Positions 52,447 to 61,100 of a DNA stretch of 64,000 nucleotides are shown here, in pieces. How positions within the stretch are numbered: the stretch's first letter is position 1; each line of letters begins with the position of its first letter. The position numbers were made by a program, and so were the translations under genes. The DNA comes from Sphingomonadales bacterium. Its GTDB lineage: Bacteria; Pseudomonadota; Alphaproteobacteria; Sphingomonadales; Sphingomonadaceae. The stretch is taken from contig JADKHG010000003.1 in assembly GCA_016721875.1 (NCBI GenBank), positions 186,001 through 250,000 on the forward strand, read 5' to 3'. Under the pieces are notes generated by a model. That model had not been told where the DNA came from. It did no database searches and saw only the letters and a program-made list of their open reading frames with translations.

Positions 52447-54933
52447 TCAAGGCGTCATCGCAATGCCTGCAAGGCTTTCTGCCTCGACCAGCAAAGCGTC
52501 GTCAACCGACCCTTGCGCCACGCTTTCGCGCCCGATCATCACCATCAAAGGCACCGCCATCGGGCTGACCCGATCGAGCGAAACGTGCAGCATGGTATCT
52601 TCCGCCCGATCGAGCAAATCGCCCAACCGTCCGACGTCGGTCAGCCGCTGCCGTGCGTCGTGCCACGCCGCCTCGAGCAGCAAATGGCCGGGTTCATATT
52701 TGCGCAGAACATCATAGATCAGGTCAGTCGAAAATGTCACCTGTCGCCCGGTCTTGCGCTTTCCCGGATGCTGGCGTTCGACAAGGCCGGAGATAATCGC
52801 AACCTCGCGGAAGGCGCGCTTGAGAAGGTAGCTATTTTCCACCCAATCGACAAATTCCTCCTCCAATATGTCAGAGGAAAACAGCGAAGCAGGGTCAGTC
52901 ACTTCCTCCAGCCCCCATACGCCCAGTGCATAATCGCTGGCAACAAAACCCATGGGTTTCAGCCCGCGCATTTCCATGCGCTTGGTCACCAGCATCCCCA
53001 GCGACTGGTGCGCGTTCCAGCCTTCGAACGGATAGACCACCAGATAATGCCGCTCTTCATACGGGAAGGTTTCGGCAAGCAATTGCCCCGGTTCGGGCAG
53101 CGCGCTGCGCCAGTCCTGCATCTCCAGCCATTCGCGCACATCGTCGGGAAAACGCGCCCAACCTGCCCGGTCGTTGAGGAAGCCGCGGCCCCGATCCGCC
53201 AGATGCGTGGTCAGCGGCATCCGCGCGCCCATATAACTGGGGATGGTCGCCGCCTTCTTCGCCGCGCGCACGATCAGGTCAAGATCGCGGATCGCCTCCA
53301 CCTCCAGCGCCATGCCTGCAAAGATGAAGCTGTCACCGGGACGCAAGGGTGCGGCGAAATTCTCCTCCACCCGGCCCAGATTGCGCCCGTTGCGAAAGCG
53401 GACGTCGAGCATCGGCGTATCAACGATGATTCCCGCGTTAAACCGGTGTTGGGTCGCGAATTTTGGGTGAGAGAGACGCCAATTAGCGCCCTTATCCCGC
53501 ACCAATTTTTGAAACTTGTCATAGGCCTTTAACGCGTAACCGCCGGTTGCGACAAATTCGACCACCCTACCAAAGGTCGCGGCGTCGAGCGCACTATAAG
53601 GCATTGCCGAACGCACTTCGTCGAGCAATTCCGCCTCGTTGAATGGCGCGGCACAGGCACAAGCCATCACATGTTGCGCGAGCACATCATAACCGCCGGG
53701 GCGGAAGACTTCGCCGTCGCGCTGCCCTTCTTCCACCGCGTCATAGGCCGCTTGCGCCTCAAGATATTCAAAGCGGTTGCCGGGAACGAGCAGCGCTTTG
53801 GACGGCTCGTCCATGCGGTGGTTGGAGCGGCCTATGCGCTGCAGCAAACGCGAGCTGCCTTTTGGCGCGCCCATCTGGATGACGCAATCGACATCGCCCC
53901 AGTCAACGCCAAGATCGAGCGAAGCGGTGCAGACCAGCGCGCGCAACTCTCCCCGCGCCATCGCGCCTTCAACCTTGCGCCGCGCCTCGACCGACAGCGA
54001 CCCGTGATGGATGCCGATGGCATATTTGGGGTCATTGGCGTCCCACAATTTCTGGAAAATATACTCAGCAAGGAAGCGCGTATTGCAGAAGATGAGCGTT
54101 GTACGGTTGCGGCCAATTTCGTCGATCAGCTGCGGCACCGCATATTGCCCGCTATGCCCCGACCAAGGGACGCGGCCTTCGGGCAACAGGATTTGCAGGT
54201 CTGGGTCGGCGGCAGGCTCCCCCTCAACCAACCGCACCGCGTCAATGTCACCATAAGGTGCAAGCCATGCACGATAGGCATCGGGATCGGAAATGGTTGC
54301 CGACAGACCGACCCGCTGCATCTGGGGTGAGAGCTTTTGCAGACGGGCAAGCGAAAGCGACAGCAAATCCCCACGCTTTGAATTGGCGAAGGCATGGACT
54401 TCATCGATGATCACCCGTTTCAGCCCGGCAAACATTAGCAGGCTGTCTTCATGGCTGAGCAGCAGCGACAGCGACTCCGGCGTGGTCAGCAAGATATGCG
54501 GCGGTTTTACCCGCTGCCGCGCCTTGCGCTCCGACGGCGTGTCGCCGGTGCGGGTTTCGATGCGGATCAGCAGCCCCATTTCCTCGACCGGCACCAACAG
54601 ATTGCGCCGCACATCGACCGCGAGGGCTTTTAGTGGGGAGATGTATAGGGTGTGGAGTCCCAAATTCTCCGTTCGTCCTGAGCCTGTCGAAGGACGAGAC
54701 CCCTGCGCTGGCTGGATACGTGCTTCGACAGGCTCAGCACGAACGGATGAGTCCGCGATCAACTCCAACAAAGTCGGCAAAAACCCCGCCAAGGTCTTCC
54801 CCGCTCCGGTCGCCGCCACCAGCAGCGCATGCCGCCCCTCCGCCGCCGCATCACCCATCTCCAACTGATGCCGCCGGGGCGACCAGCCGCGCTGGGTGAA
54901 CCAGTTATTTATGATGGGGGGGATAACAGTCAT
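52447..54933 (-). CDS. ligase-associated DNA damage response DEXH helicase (Lhr-like)
   Basis: An 828-residue superfamily 2 helicase from the ATG at 54933. Q-like start PRRHQLEMGDAA, Walker A VAATGAGKTLAGF, DEVH box IIDEVHAFANSKRG, motif III LSATISD, motif VI RIGRSNHRMDEP. The Lhr-type C-terminal domains follow. Between LLELIAD and GLHTLYISPLKALAVD about 27 extra residues (SVRAEPVEAR...STGSGRTEN) are encoded by a family A palindromic repeat without loss of frame. It belongs functionally with pdeM. Confidence 0.93.
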   Translation of the reverse strand: MTVIPPIINNWFTQRGWSPRRHQLEMGDAAAEGRHALLVAATGAGKTLAGFLPTLLELIADSSVRAEPVEARIQPAQGSRPSTGSGRTENLGLHTLYISPLKALAVDVRRNLLVPVEEMGLLIRIETRTGDTPSERKARQRVKPPHILLTTPESLSLLLSHEDSLLMFAGLKRVIIDEVHAFANSKRGDLLSLSLARLQKLSPQMQRVGLSATISDPDAYRAWLAPYGDIDAVRLVEGEPAADPDLQILLPEGRVPWSGHSGQYAVPQLIDEIGRNRTTLIFCNTRFLAEYIFQKLWDANDPKYAIGIHHGSLSVEARRKVEGAMARGELRALVCTASLDLGVDWGDVDCVIQMGAPKGSSRLLQRIGRSNHRMDEPSKALLVPGNRFEYLEAQAAYDAVEEGQRDGEVFRPGGYDVLAQHVMACACAAPFNEAELLDEVRSAMPYSALDAATFGRVVEFVATGGYALKAYDKFQKLVRDKGANWRLSHPKFATQHRFNAGIIVDTPMLDVRFRNGRNLGRVEENFAAPLRPGDSFIFAGMALEVEAIRDLDLIVRAAKKAATIPSYMGARMPLTTHLADRGRGFLNDRAGWARFPDDVREWLEMQDWRSALPEPGQLLAETFPYEERHYLVVYPFEGWNAHQSLGMLVTKRMEMRGLKPMGFVASDYALGVWGLEEVTDPASLFSSDILEEEFVDWVENSYLLKRAFREVAIISGLVERQHPGKRKTGRQVTFSTDLIYDVLRKYEPGHLLLEAAWHDARQRLTDVGRLGDLLDRAEDTMLHVSLDRVSPMAVPLMVMIGRESVAQGSVDDALLVEAESLAGIAMTP
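54669..54746. repeat. palindromic repeat (family A) inside the helicase gene
   Basis: Arms 54669-54696 (CCTGAGCCTGTCGAAGGACG at its end) and 54719-54746 (GCTTCGACAGGCTCAGCACG within) are inverse complements with two mismatches over 28 bases. The element lies in the helicase reading frame. Confidence 0.9.
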
Positions 54934-54959
54934 GGTCACTACGATCAACTAACCCACTT

Positions 54960-54986
54960 CGTCATTCCCGCGAAGGCGGGAATCCA
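54960..54986. repeat. REP element, family D
   Basis: Contains ATTCCCGCGAAGGCGGGAAT followed by CCA; the same type as 12191-12220. It is in the 127-base gap between the helicase start and the hypothetical gene ending at 55061; the rest of the gap shows nothing recognisable. Confidence 0.85.
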
Positions 54987-55060
54987 TCACCTGATCTATT
55001 AATTTCGGCGACTAGAGAGGCCACTTTCTGAGGATGTCTTAGATGGCATGAACGGAATGG

Positions 55061-55504
55061 CTAGTTACTCTCCAGAGTTTCCCATTGCTTTCGGATTTCG
55101 ATGCTGGCCTGCTCCAATGCTCCATCACCTTCGGGTGTTGAACAATCGCCAGAAAAATAGGCGATATTCAGTGCAGCGTATTGACCTGAATACGCACTGA
55201 CATCTCTCATAATCCCGACTGCATCCTGCGAAGATAGCGGCGTCGAATCGATGAGTGCTGCGGCGCACCTTAATACTGCCGACATCAATGGATGTTGGCC
55301 TGATGCTGCCCACTGAGCAGCAAGCGAGTGTTGCGCGCCAGTGTCCACAGCGGCACCGCGCGGAAGGCGGCAAATTTCTTCCAAAACACAAAATGCAGCG
55401 TTCGGAGAAATCGCCCATCCTTGGTGTATCAGAGCCGTTGCCGCTTCCTCATCATCGTAAGGAAACTTGGCATCAAATGACTCGACGAACTTTTGCTCGG
55501 TCAA
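55061..55504 (-). CDS. hypothetical protein downstream of phosphomannomutase
   Basis: A 147-residue soluble, mainly helical protein starting with TTG that overlaps the phosphomannomutase stop (CATTGACC). It has EAATALIHQGWAISPNAAFC and GALEQASIEIRKQWETLE. No domain recognised; the sequence looks like an immunity-type or DUF protein but no toxin is nearby. Base composition is a little lower in GC than its neighbour. Confidence 0.6.
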   Translation of the reverse strand: MTEQKFVESFDAKFPYDDEEAATALIHQGWAISPNAAFCVLEEICRLPRGAAVDTGAQHSLAAQWAASGQHPLMSAVLRCAAALIDSTPLSSQDAVGIMRDVSAYSGQYAALNIAYFSGDCSTPEGDGALEQASIEIRKQWETLESN

Positions 55505-56886
55505 TGCCCCGCCTGCTCCCCGCGCTCAAGCCCACTTGCCTCCAACTGCGCATCAATCTGCGCCATCAACCGCTCCAGCCCAGCCTCTGACGAAGCCTCC
55601 GCCCGTGCCACCAGCACATCCTGCGTGTTCGAGGCCCGCAGCAACCACCAGCCGTCGGGCGTATTAACCCGCGCGCCGTCGGTGGCGTTCACATCGGCAC
55701 CATCCGCCGAAAGGCGCGCCAGCACTTCGTCAATCACCGCGAACTTGCGGCTCTCATCCACTTGAAAGCGCATTTCGGGGGTATTGATCATGTCCGGCAT
55801 CGCGCTGCGCAGTTCGGTCACACTCTTGCCCAGCTTGGCCGATGCGCGAATCAAGCGGATTGCGGCGTAGATTGCGTCGTCAAAACCGTAATATTCATGT
55901 TTGAAAAAGATATGCCCGCTCATTTCGCCAGCCAGCGGCGAACCAGTTTCCTTCATTTTGGACTTGATCAGGCTGTGCCCGGTTTTCCACATCAGGGGCT
56001 TTCCGCCTAGTTCGGCGACCCGGTCAAACAAAGCCTGCGATGCCTTCACATCGGCGATAATCGTCGCCCCCGGCACTTCGGCCAGCACATCTTCGGCAAA
56101 AATCTGAAGCAACTGGTCACCCCAGATGACCCGTCCCAGACCATCAATCGCGCCAATGCGGTCGCCATCACCGTCAAAAGCCAGTCCGAAATCGAGTTTC
56201 TTCTCCGCGACAAGCGCGCGCAGATCGGCAAGGTTCTTTTCTTCGGTGGGATCGGGATGATGATTTGGAAACTGGCCATCCACATCCATAAACAGAAGGT
56301 GATGCTCTCCGGGCAGCATCTTCACCAGTCGCTCGATCACCGGTCCCGCCGCACCATTTCCCGCATCCCAGCCGATACGGAAGCCCTTTTCGGGCGCAGC
56401 GGCTGCAAGCTGGGCGACATAACGGTCCATGATGTCGAGATGCCGCGCGCTACCCTTGCCACTCGCCCAATCCCCTGCCGCCGCGATCCGGCCCAGTTGC
56501 TGGATGTCGTCGCCGAAAAAGGGTCTCCCCTGGAAGACCATCTTGAAGCCATTATAATTGGCGGGATTGTGGCTGCCGGTTATTTCAATGCCGCCGTCGA
56601 CGTCATCGAGCACGGCTTCGGCATAATATAGCATCGGCGTCGGCCCCATGCCGATACGCACCGCGTCAAGCCCGGCTTCGGTAATTCCTCGTACTAAAGC
56701 TTCTTCAAGCATCGGCGAGCTGACTCGCCCGTCATAGCCGACAGCAACGCACTTGCCGCCCGCACGACCCAGCAAGGTCGCGAAACCACGCCCAATCGCA
56801 TAGGCATCCTCTGCCCCCAATGTTTCGCCGATAATCCCGCGAATGTCGTATTCGCGTAAAGTGGTGGGATGGAAATTATGCGTCAT
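55501..56886 (-). CDS. phosphomannomutase/phosphoglucomutase
   Basis: A 461-residue alpha-D-phosphohexomutase interconverting hexose 1- and 6-phosphates for polysaccharide and nucleotide-sugar synthesis. Start REYDIRGIIGETL, phosphoserine loop EITGSHNPANYNGFK, metal loop AFDGDGDRIGAID, sugar loop GEMSGHIFFKH and phosphate-binding RASNTQDVLVARAEA are intact. AlgC/ManB-like; the exact sugar preference is not evident. Confidence 0.94.
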   Translation of the reverse strand: MTHNFHPTTLREYDIRGIIGETLGAEDAYAIGRGFATLLGRAGGKCVAVGYDGRVSSPMLEEALVRGITEAGLDAVRIGMGPTPMLYYAEAVLDDVDGGIEITGSHNPANYNGFKMVFQGRPFFGDDIQQLGRIAAAGDWASGKGSARHLDIMDRYVAQLAAAAPEKGFRIGWDAGNGAAGPVIERLVKMLPGEHHLLFMDVDGQFPNHHPDPTEEKNLADLRALVAEKKLDFGLAFDGDGDRIGAIDGLGRVIWGDQLLQIFAEDVLAEVPGATIIADVKASQALFDRVAELGGKPLMWKTGHSLIKSKMKETGSPLAGEMSGHIFFKHEYYGFDDAIYAAIRLIRASAKLGKSVTELRSAMPDMINTPEMRFQVDESRKFAVIDEVLARLSADGADVNATDGARVNTPDGWWLLRASNTQDVLVARAEASSEAGLERLMAQIDAQLEASGLERGEQAGH

Positions 56887-56927
56887 GCGGACTCCGTTAG
56901 CGCAACTGTGTCTTGCCTGCGCGGCCT

Positions 56928-57341
56928 TTACTTCGATTTGTTTGCCAAATCCTTCAACAAAAGGTCACGTGCCTGATTCAACTCCCGAGCACGCTCATCG
57001 TTCCCGCCGCGATCGGGGTGATTGTCAGAGATTAGTTGGCGGTGTCGCGCTCGGATACGCTCAGAATCGTCTTGTACCGAAACGCCGAGCAGCCAGCGCG
57101 CCGCAGACAGTGCATATTCGTCTGTCTGTTTCGCGCGCGACCCAAACAGCCGCCATGTCATTCCGCGATACCATGTCACGCCTGCGCCAAGCACCAGCAG
57201 TCCGATGATCCATTGCCCACGCAATGCGATGAAAGCACCGCCCAGCGTCAGTAATATCGGCAGCAATTGGGCTGGCCGTATCCGCCCGGTGTAAAGCGCC
57301 CAGCCCAGCAGTCCGACAACAAGGAGGCCGAGGAATGGCAT
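56928..57341 (-). CDS. membrane-anchored J-domain protein
   Basis: A 137-residue protein from the ATG at 57341. Two or three N-terminal membrane helices (PFLGLLVVGLLGWALYTG and LLPILLTLGGAFIALRGQWI) precede a C-terminal J-domain with the HPD motif in ISDNHPDRGGNDERARELNQ. Such proteins recruit DnaK to the membrane. It ends close to phosphomannomutase, starts 52 bases behind mipZ. Confidence 0.88.
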   Translation of the reverse strand: MPFLGLLVVGLLGWALYTGRIRPAQLLPILLTLGGAFIALRGQWIIGLLVLGAGVTWYRGMTWRLFGSRAKQTDEYALSAARWLLGVSVQDDSERIRARHRQLISDNHPDRGGNDERARELNQARDLLLKDLANKSK

Positions 57342-57393
57342 CAGAGTAAAGCGGGTTCCGACTTGACAAATTCGGGCAAAGCCAGCGCCGCGA

Positions 57394-58128
57394 TCAATCC
57401 CGCAATTCCTGCCGTGCAACGATGTGCGCCGTCCCCAAATTGCCCAGATGTCCTTTATCGACCAGCGTCAGGCCCGACGGGAACAGCTCGCGATAGATCA
57501 CGCGTTCGTTCAAACCCGGAATAACACGAAATCCTGCTCGCTTGGCCAATTCGGCAATCGCGTCGGTCATGCGCTGCTGGTTGCGCGCCTCCATATTGTG
57601 CAGCCGGTTGCGCAGCACCACCCAGTCGATCGTAGCACCATCGGCACGCGCCCGTGCCATCCGTGCTTCCCAGATCATCTCAGCGTAAAAGCTCAGCTTC
57701 TTGACCTTGAAATTCTCCCCATCAACTCTGCCAATCAGGTCAAAATCGACAAAACTGTCGTTGATCGGCGTGACCAATGTATGGGCGCGGGTAGCGACAA
57801 AGCGTGCAAATTTGTCGTCGCGCCCGGGCGTGTCGAAAATGACATAGTCGGTATCGCTTTCAATCTCTGCGATCTGCTGTTCGAGCCGCGCCTGCGAATC
57901 CTGATCGAAGACATGGAAACCGGGCATTGGCAAATCGATCCCGCGCCTCGCCATGGTGTCGCGCCGGTTTTCGAAATAGCGATAAAGCGTGCGCTGCCTT
58001 GTATCGAGATCAAGGCAGGCGACGCGCGCACCGCGTGACGCCAGACCTATGGCGACGTGGATCGCCGTCGTCGATTTGCCGGTGCCGCCCTTTTCATTGG
58101 CGAATACGATATGATGTGCCTTGGCCAT
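57394..58128 (-). CDS. mipZ: division plane positioning ATPase MipZ
   Basis: A 244-residue ParA/MinD-type ATPase. The deviant Walker A is FANEKGGTGKSTTA with Lys13 and Lys18; CLDLDTRQRTLYRYFENR and VIFDTPGRDD follow. This start and spacing are specific to MipZ, which forms a polar gradient with ParB and keeps FtsZ at mid-cell in alphaproteobacteria. It is somewhat shorter than the Caulobacter protein. Confidence 0.93.
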   Translation of the reverse strand: MAKAHHIVFANEKGGTGKSTTAIHVAIGLASRGARVACLDLDTRQRTLYRYFENRRDTMARRGIDLPMPGFHVFDQDSQARLEQQIAEIESDTDYVIFDTPGRDDKFARFVATRAHTLVTPINDSFVDFDLIGRVDGENFKVKKLSFYAEMIWEARMARARADGATIDWVVLRNRLHNMEARNQQRMTDAIAELAKRAGFRVIPGLNERVIYRELFPSGLTLVDKGHLGNLGTAHIVARQELRD

Positions 58129-58222
58129 CGTCCGGCCTTACCCCCGATAAATTGTTCAGCTTGCCGGCCAAGGCTGCTATTGCCGCCTGACCTTCTCCTG
58201 CCATAAACAAGGCCCCCTATCC

Positions 58223-59062
58223 GTGCAAATTATCAATCAGCTTGCAAATCTCAGAACAGCCATCGCCGCATTACGGACGAATCAGCGGCGGGTGGCGTTG
58301 GTGCCGACAATGGGCGCACTGCACGAAGGGCATCTGAAGCTGGTGCGCGAAGCGAAGGCGCGGGCGGATGTTGTGGTCGTGTCCATCTTCGTTAATCCGA
58401 CGCAATTTGGACCGAACGAGGATCTCGCCGCGTACCCCCGCACATTGGAGGCCGATTGCGAAAAGCTGGCACCGCTCGACGTCGATATTGTCTGGTCACC
58501 CAGCGTCGGCGAGATGTACCCAGAAGGCTTTGCCACCAAGGTTCATGTCGAAGGCCCGAGTGCCGGTTTTTGCGGCGGTGCGCGGCCGGGGCATTTTGAT
58601 GGCGTTGCGCTGGTGGTGACCAAATTGTTCAATCAGGTTGGTGCCGACGTCGCTTGCTTTGGCGAGAAGGATTTCCAGCAACTGGCAGTCATCCGGCAAT
58701 TTGTCCGCGATCTGGATATCAACATAGAGATTGTTGGTGTGCCGACGATGCGCGATGCCGATGGCCTCGCTTTGTCATCGCGCAATGCTTATCTGTCGGC
58801 AGAGCATAGGCAGGCAGCAGTTGCCCTGCCAAACGCGCTCAAAGCCGCTGCCAAAGCTATAAGCGAGGGGGAGGATGTCGCCGCCGCCACGACACGCGCA
58901 ACCGATGCTATTCTTGCCGCCGGATTTTCCAGCATCGATTATTTCGCGCTGGCCGATGCAGTGACGCTGGCACCGGTATCCGAGCCCGGTGTTCGTCCAC
59001 TACGCCTGCTCGCCGCAGCACGGATCGGCAAGACCCGATTGATCGATAATATTGCGGTGTAA
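58223..59062 (+). CDS. panC: pantothenate synthetase
   Basis: A 279-residue enzyme joining pantoate and beta-alanine with ATP. Starts with GTG at 58223. Motifs: VPTMGALHEGHLKLVREAKA (HxGH), SIFVNPTQFGPNEDL, FCGGARPGHFDGVALVVTKL, FGEKDFQQLAVIRQ and DGLALSSRNAYLS. Divergent from mipZ with a 94-base gap. Confidence 0.96.
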   Translation: MQIINQLANLRTAIAALRTNQRRVALVPTMGALHEGHLKLVREAKARADVVVVSIFVNPTQFGPNEDLAAYPRTLEADCEKLAPLDVDIVWSPSVGEMYPEGFATKVHVEGPSAGFCGGARPGHFDGVALVVTKLFNQVGADVACFGEKDFQQLAVIRQFVRDLDINIEIVGVPTMRDADGLALSSRNAYLSAEHRQAAVALPNALKAAAKAISEGEDVAAATTRATDAILAAGFSSIDYFALADAVTLAPVSEPGVRPLRLLAAARIGKTRLIDNIAV

Positions 59063-59167
59063 TTTCAACGCGATGTAAATTCAAAGCCAGCGTTAACCAT
59101 TTGTTATCCATGTTCCGCTGAATTGCCCCTTGTCCGCAACAGGGACGGCAACAGGGGGTTTGGTTAC

Positions 59168-59530
59168 ATGGCCAATAGTATGAAAAGCGCAGAGTTTCTG
59201 ATGGAGAGTCGGCTCCGTGACGCAGCACATGGCAGCGCGCAGGCCTTGTTTGAACTTGGCGTCGCCTATTCAACCGGAAGCGGCGGGATCGAAGTCGACC
59301 TGATCGAGGCGCACAAATGGTTCAACCTTGCAGCCCTAAACGGTAGCGAAGAAGCCATGACCTGCCGGGCTGAAATTTCGGACGAAATGACCGCACGCGA
59401 AATCGCCGAAGCACAAAACATGCCCGCGCCTGGCTGCAGGCAACGGTTCGCCGCGCGGCTTGAATGTCTCCTCACAATATGTGGTCCTGTTGGTTACTGG
59501 GCTGGTGTTGCACCACTATTGCCGTTGTGA
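59168..59530 (+). CDS. Sel1-repeat-like protein, probable frameshift near the end
   Basis: From the ATG at 59168 the frame reads a TPR/Sel1-like helix pair: LFELGVAYSTGSGGIEVDLI then EAHKWFNLAALNGSEEAM, a typical Sel1 repeat. After AREIAEAQ the frame as written runs on to 59530 with an unlikely tail; adding one A to the run near 59418 gives HARAWLQATVRRAA and a stop at 59463, the usual end of this small family (about 98 residues). Sel1 proteins act as scaffolds; role here unknown. Confidence 0.75.
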   Translation: MANSMKSAEFLMESRLRDAAHGSAQALFELGVAYSTGSGGIEVDLIEAHKWFNLAALNGSEEAMTCRAEISDEMTAREIAEAQNMPAPGCRQRFAARLECLLTICGPVGYWAGVAPLLPL

Positions 59531-59599
59531 GGAGTGCACGCTAGACGAGCGCAAATGCGCTGGGTAAACTCATATTGTTGCGGCACTATTTGCTACTTT

Positions 59600-59628
59600 T
59601 TGACCGGTTCGAGCATATATGCTGATAC
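59600..59628 (+). promoter_or_regulatory. possible promoter of the type I secretion operon
   Basis: TTGACC at 59600-59605 and TGATAC at 59623-59628 are 17 bases apart, about 35 bases ahead of the tolC-like GTG start. The spacer ends in the palindrome GCATATATGC (59613-59622), a possible regulator site. The -10 box is weak; this is a pattern match only. Confidence 0.35.
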
Positions 59629-59661
59629 AGCATCGTTGATCGGTTTAAAGGCACGCATAGA

Positions 59662-61100
59662 GTGACGGAAAATTACATCCTGCTATCGGCAGGCACTCTG
59701 TTGTTGATTTCCTCAAATGTGGTCCCAGAAGCGGCTGCAAAAGCGCAAGATTATGCCAATCCTCTAGCTGCCCGATTGCCCGATCCCGACCCTGCGCCGC
59801 TTTCAAAAGAAAACACGACCGATCCGATCCTTGCCATCGCAGAAATAACTGCCGACGAGGACGCTTTTCACGATGTCATATCCGAAGCACTGAAAGCCAG
59901 CCCTACATTGTCGGAAGGGCGTGCCGAAGGTGCCGCAGCCTTGGCAGCAAAACGGGGAGCGGCTTCGGTGCAGTTTCCTAGGGTTGACATGGCGTTTAGC
60001 GCCAACCGGTCAGTGGCTCGGGAATTTTCCAACGATCCCGACAATCTAATCGAACGGGCCAGAGGAGCGGGCCGCGTCGATGCAACGGCTAGTCTCGAAC
60101 AAATACTCTATGATTTTGGCGCCAGCCGCCGTCGCATTGACGCAGCAATCGAGAGGATCGGTGCCGCAGAGGCTGAATATGATCGCAAATCTGAAACCAT
60201 CGCCCTGAATGCGATTGGGGCTTGGTATGATCTTTTCGCTTTCGGTCATCTGACAGAACTTGCCGAAAATTTCATTGTTCAGAATGAAGATCTCCGTGCC
60301 GCTGTTGAGCAGCGCATATCACAGGGGGTGGCAGCCCCTGTAGAACGTGCGCGTATTGATGGCGCGATTGCGTCGGCGCGGCTTCGTCGCGCCCAGTATC
60401 AACGCGAATATGCCAATGCCCAGGCACGTTTCAAGGAATTGTTCGGGCTGGATGCGCCGACTCGAATTGTTCGCGCACCCGCGCCCGAACTGGAACGGAT
60501 GTCGGACGATACCCTTGCCGCGCGTGCGTCCACATCGGCGACAGTGCGTGTCGCAGAGGCGATTGCACGCGCAGCAAAGCCGATGCGAATGCTGCACGCG
60601 CAGAAGTGCTTCCAAATATCACTGCCGGCATCGATGCAGGCCGCTATGGACTCTTTGAGCCTGATCGTCGCGACTATGACGTGCGCGGCAGAGTTACCGT
60701 CCGCTATCGGCTGTTCGGTCCAGGCGACGCCCGCGCGGATGAAGCGAGAGCAAGGGCAGACGCAGCTGATGCACGTGCATTGAGCGTCAAGCTTGAGGCT
60801 GAGCGCGAGGCAAGGATTGCCTGGGCCGATGTGGTTGCCTTTGGCGACATGATGTCGGCATATCGCGAAGACTATATTGCCAGCCGCATCACACGCGATG
60901 CTGTGGTTGAACGGTTCCGGGTGGCCCGCGGTACACTTTATGACGCACTCGATGCCGAAGACCGCTTGTTTGCGGCCGCAGCAAATTATATCCGCGCAAT
61001 GTCGGAACGCGATGCTGCAACTTTTGTCGCTTTGGCCCGCGCAGGCGACCTGTTACGCGTCTTAAAAATTTCGCCTGCGGACCAAAGGATTTTCAGATGA
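59662..61100 (+). pseudogene. TolC family outer-membrane protein of a type I secretion system, one frameshift
   Basis: Starts with GTG at 59662 and has a signal-like N-terminus. The first part (to about residue 310) shows TolC helices: VDATASLEQILYDFGASRRR and YDLFAFGHLTELAENFIVQN. At about 60580 one G is missing (GCAAAGCCGAT for GCAAAGGCCGAT); the other frame then gives ADANAARAEVLPNITAGIDA and runs to the stop at 61100, overlapping the ABC gene by ATGA. The corrected protein is about 480 residues. It would be the outer-membrane channel. Confidence 0.85.
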
